From the NCBI GenBank assembly GCA_031265635.1, contig JAISCK010000074.1, forward strand, positions 1-8,210: a stretch of 8,210 bases of DNA. Reading direction: 5' to 3'. Positions 5,833-8,210 of this stretch are shown one piece after another (within the stretch, counting starts at the first letter, position 1; each line of letters opens with the position of its first letter). The stretch comes from Spirochaetaceae bacterium (lineage in GTDB: Bacteria; Spirochaetota; Spirochaetia; Treponematales; Breznakiellaceae). Under the pieces are notes generated by a model. The model made no database searches, was not told the DNA's origin, and was given only the letters and a program-made list of their open reading frames with translations. The position numbers were made by a program, and so were the translations under genes.

Positions 5833-5857
5833 CCGCGGGGTTTTCCCGCGGAGTTTT
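5833..5857 (+). terminator. Terminator-like hairpin after the U32 gene
   Basis: CCGCGGG (5833-5839) and CCCGCGG (5845-5851) form a perfect 7-bp stem around GTTTT, followed by AGTTTT (5852-5857). The short T run makes it a moderate intrinsic terminator on the plus strand. On the minus strand, for ssb, no T run follows, though the hairpin itself could still protect the 3' end. Confidence 0.55.
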
Positions 5858-5872
5858 CCGAAGCCTCGTGCG

Positions 5873-6325
5873 TTAAAAGGTCAATACCTCGGGAACCTCT
5901 TCAAGCTCGGCGACAGGCTCCTCTACGGGCCTGCCGGGAGCGAAATTGCCGTTCCCGGCGCTTTGCAAGGCTTCGGATGGTTTTCCGCCTTCCTTTTTAA
6001 AGTCAGGCCGCCATTCCACATGCTCGGCCACTATGGATACCCGCGAATGGGATCTGCCGTCAGTGCCGGTCCAGCGGTCCTGCTTGAGCCGCCCCACTAC
6101 CCGCACCCCCCGGCCCTTGCGCCCCAGATTATTGCAACTTTCGGCGAGTTTGGACCAGGTCTCCACGTCGAAGAACCCGACCTCTTTTTCCAGTTCGGTC
6201 TCCTGCCTGTAGTAGCGGTTGGACGCCAGGGTAAAAGTACAAAGAGGAGTCCCTCTGGCGGTTACGCGGAAAGTCGGGTCCTTGACCAGATTGCCTTCAA
6301 TTAAAACCGAATTGAGGTTGTTCAT
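5873..6325 (-). CDS. ssb: Single-stranded DNA-binding protein
   Basis: A 150-residue protein that coats single-stranded DNA in replication, repair and recombination. The OB-fold covers about residues 1-104: NSVLIEGNLVKDPTFR (5-20), CTFTLASNRYYR (29-40), FFDVETWSKLAES (51-63) and GVRVVGRLKQDRW (73-85), with aromatic residues (Trp57, Trp85, Trp105) in regions that stack on bases in this family. The tail (about 106-150) is short and ends EEVPEVLTF. It is acidic and closes with Phe, but lacks the usual DDDIPF-type tip that recruits partner proteins. The start is supported by GGGAGG (plus 6330-6335) four bases upstream. It stands alone here, not in the rpsF-ssb-rpsR cluster seen in many bacteria, so it may be a second copy; the window cannot show this. 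It follows the large minus-strand gene by 82 bp and may be read from it, since I see no confident promoter in the gap. Confidence 0.92.
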   Translation of the reverse strand: MNNLNSVLIEGNLVKDPTFRVTARGTPLCTFTLASNRYYRQETELEKEVGFFDVETWSKLAESCNNLGRKGRGVRVVGRLKQDRWTGTDGRSHSRVSIVAEHVEWRPDFKKEGGKPSEALQSAGNGNFAPGRPVEEPVAELEEVPEVLTF

Positions 6326-6407
6326 AATGCCTCCCGTAAATGTATTGATCCCGTGCGGAATCTATACGGTATACGGACCGGCCGTGGCTGCTGCTTCGGT
6401 TTTCACC
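6326..6407 (-). other. Short gap upstream of ssb
   Basis: It holds the ssb Shine-Dalgarno and a tandem heptamer CCGTATA-CCGTATA on the minus strand (plus 6363-6376). A TATAGA hexamer overlaps the repeat, but no -35 stands at a suitable distance. No terminator for the upstream gene is visible. Confidence 0.4.
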
Positions 6408-8210
6408 TTAAAATTTTATGCTTAAAATAATTTTTGTCATATAAAGTTGAATATACAGTTTAAGCGAATCCTGGGCGCTGAGCCGGTACAGGGCGGGGGT
6501 ATCGCTGATAATTTTGTCGGCCATCTTCGCAAGGGAAGCGCCGGTCAGCGCCGCGTTGGGCTGCATGCGCAGGGTATGCCTGAGCCGGTCCCGTATCAGG
6601 GAATGCATATCCTCGGTAAGGTTCTTTTTCGCCTGTTTGCCCAGGAGGCGGTTCCAGCGGTCGTGAAGCAGCGCAAGATAGGAGTCCAGGGTATGGCCTT
6701 CGGGAATAAGGGAGTCCCGGAGTTCCTGTGCCGCCGCCTTGATCCGGTGCTGCTGGAGGTCTCCCTGTTTGGCGGGAAGCATATCCTCGTCGCCGGTTTC
6801 TTTTTTCTGCCGGCGCATTTTTTTTAGTTTCCGCTGTTTGCCCCAGTTCTTGAAGATCGCGATAATTTCGCTGATGACAGGTATGGTGTACCAGAAGGGC
6901 AGCAGTATCCTGGTATCGGTAAGAAGGTCTTTCCGCCGTATAAGCAGGAGGCTGGCAAGAGGTATGAGTACCCCGTCGGCGTATATCCTGCTGGATTCGG
7001 GTATGTTCCCCTGGGCCTTTTCGAGTTCGCAGTACGCGAGGTAGAGTTTCTGGTCGCCAAGAACCGCGCCCAGGGTCGGGGCCAGATCATAGAGGTACTT
7101 TTGCAGCAGGCTTTCAAATTCCTCGTTGTTTTCCATGGCGTATTCGTTTTGGTACTGCTTGAGGAGCTTGAGCCAGCGTTTGGATATGGCCTGCCGTATC
7201 CGCACCCTGGCGTCGGCAAGGAGCCTGGCGCAGAGGGGGAGCATCCTGGCCTTCTTGACAAACCAGCGTTCTTCCTGAAGCCCCCGGATTATGAGCAGTT
7301 CGGGAAGCTCGTCTTCCTTTGCCTCTGTCGTTTTGGTTTTGAGAAAATGTTCCAGGGCTTCCTGGCTGTACTGGCCCAGAAGGGGTACGCCCTTGTTGTC
7401 GGCAAATTTGATAATGTCGTCAAGGGTATAGAGGAAGGGAGGCTTGCCAAGCTGAAGATCAAGGCTTTTGAGGGCAAGCTCCTGTTCCCTCCGGCGCACC
7501 GCGATTCCCTTGTAGTAATTGTTGAATACTTCGATAAGGTACACGGACTGCAGCGCACCTGTTTCGGCGGGCAGCGGTTCTTTCTTCTGGCTTATGTCTT
7601 TTTTGAGAAGGTTGTCGAAGTAGGCCCAAAAGAGGAACGTGAATTCGCCGCTGTCCCGCATGATGCGCAGGGCCTCAAAAGGCTTAACCACGATCTGGTT
7701 GAGGGCCTCCCTGAGCTGGTTTTCCTTGCCCGGAAAAGACGGAAGGAGTTTATGCAGAAAGTATTCCTTGTTGTTATGGGACCGCAGAAGATTCCTGATT
7801 TTGAGTACCGCCGCTTCCATGAGGGGGCTGGGAATCATGTTTGCCAGCGCCAGCGTGTTGCCCAGGTTTCCCGGAAAAATCAGTTTGATAGCCGGGAGCA
7901 TAGTCTCCTGGGGCTGTTCAATATATGCAGGGAAATCGAATTCGACGCTTACCGGGCGTATCTGGCCCTGGGGAAACGGAACCTGAAAGGACTCTTCGTC
8001 AAAAAAGGGCAGGTCCGCCGAAGCGTCCAGATTCTGCCAGGACTGCTGAATAAGTTCAACATAAAAATGAAGAAGCAGTATACGGCTGGTTTCGCCGGAG
8101 TCGATAATCTGGCAATGGCCGTCCTCGACCAGGGGAGTAAGCTCTTCCCATACCCTGAGGGCCGTATCGTCAACCCAGCGCGTCCATTCGGGGTAGTCTT
8201 TTACCCTGCG
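6408..8210 (-). CDS. Large uncharacterised helical protein, partial (N-terminus off the right edge)
   Basis: The frame is open from the right edge to a TAA at 6408-6410, giving 600 visible residues. The ATG at 7901 is internal: the 103 codons before it are open, have no stop, and read as normal protein (for example RVWEELTPLVEDG and SRILLLHFYVELIQQSW). The sequence has no motif I recognise. It is almost wholly alpha-helical in character, rich in Leu, Lys, Arg and Glu. Visible residues about 412-453 are the most hydrophobic part (GVLIPLASLLLI and FWYTIPVISEIIAIF), which might touch a membrane. They are followed at once by a strongly basic run (KQRKLKKMRRQKK, about 455-467) and an acidic patch (ETGDED). 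No signal peptide, catalytic motif or nucleotide-binding loop can be seen, though the N-terminus is missing. It lies directly upstream of ssb on the same strand. The function is unknown, but the continuous frame and codon usage support a real gene. Confidence 0.85.
   Translation of the reverse strand, partial: RRVKDYPEWTRWVDDTALRVWEELTPLVEDGHCQIIDSGETSRILLLHFYVELIQQSWQNLDASADLPFFDEESFQVPFPQGQIRPVSVEFDFPAYIEQPQETMLPAIKLIFPGNLGNTLALANMIPSPLMEAAVLKIRNLLRSHNNKEYFLHKLLPSFPGKENQLREALNQIVVKPFEALRIMRDSGEFTFLFWAYFDNLLKKDISQKKEPLPAETGALQSVYLIEVFNNYYKGIAVRRREQELALKSLDLQLGKPPFLYTLDDIIKFADNKGVPLLGQYSQEALEHFLKTKTTEAKEDELPELLIIRGLQEERWFVKKARMLPLCARLLADARVRIRQAISKRWLKLLKQYQNEYAMENNEEFESLLQKYLYDLAPTLGAVLGDQKLYLAYCELEKAQGNIPESSRIYADGVLIPLASLLLIRRKDLLTDTRILLPFWYTIPVISEIIAIFKNWGKQRKLKKMRRQKKETGDEDMLPAKQGDLQQHRIKAAAQELRDSLIPEGHTLDSYLALLHDRWNRLLGKQAKKNLTEDMHSLIRDRLRHTLRMQPNAALTGASLAKMADKIISDTPALYRLSAQDSLKLYIQLYMTKIILSIKF

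Noticed and set aside
7899..7901. ATG at 7901 as the start of the large minus-strand gene
   Set aside because: The same frame is open for all 103 codons up to the window edge with normal protein composition, and no Shine-Dalgarno is well placed at the expected distance, so the true start is outside.

Overview
The window looks like chromosomal housekeeping sequence from a spirochaete, most likely a treponeme of moderately high GC. The pointers are a class I lysyl-tRNA synthetase (a form found in archaea, spirochaetes and a few other bacteria), a lipoprotein with a relaxed, spirochaete-style lipobox, and a treponeme-like gene mix. The genus is an inference; no rRNA or tRNA gene is present to confirm it.

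Layout from left to right. Positions 1-122 (minus) hold the first 40 codons of a small antitoxin-like protein that runs off the left edge. Positions 123-533 are a gene-free, highly structured divergent spacer. It carries a promoter for the minus-strand gene, a perfect palindrome, two mutually exclusive stems, and a GC-rich hairpin with a T tract that ends exactly where the lysS promoter begins. Then come lysS (534-2120, plus) and a lamin-tail-domain lipoprotein (2178-3173, plus), probably co-transcribed. After a hairpin-rich convergent gap, thioredoxin (3242-3565, minus) and a U32-family protein (3692-5815, plus) diverge from a 126-bp shared promoter region. A second convergent gap with two hairpins (5795-5857) separates the U32 gene from a single-stranded DNA-binding protein (5873-6325, minus). 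The rest (6408-8210, minus) is one long unrecognised helical protein that enters from the right edge without its N-terminus.

The genes do not form one pathway. They cover tRNA charging (LysRS), RNA modification (U32), thiol redox (thioredoxin) and DNA maintenance (SSB), plus an envelope lipoprotein and one uncharacterised large protein. The most interesting signals are regulatory. Both lysS and the U32 gene have a -10 hexamer 6-7 bases before the ATG and no Shine-Dalgarno sequence, which predicts leaderless mRNAs. The other four genes with visible starts have clear Shine-Dalgarno sequences. The lysS upstream region also looks like a candidate structured RNA ending in an intrinsic terminator. 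I see no CRISPR array, transposase, tRNA, rRNA or defence system.
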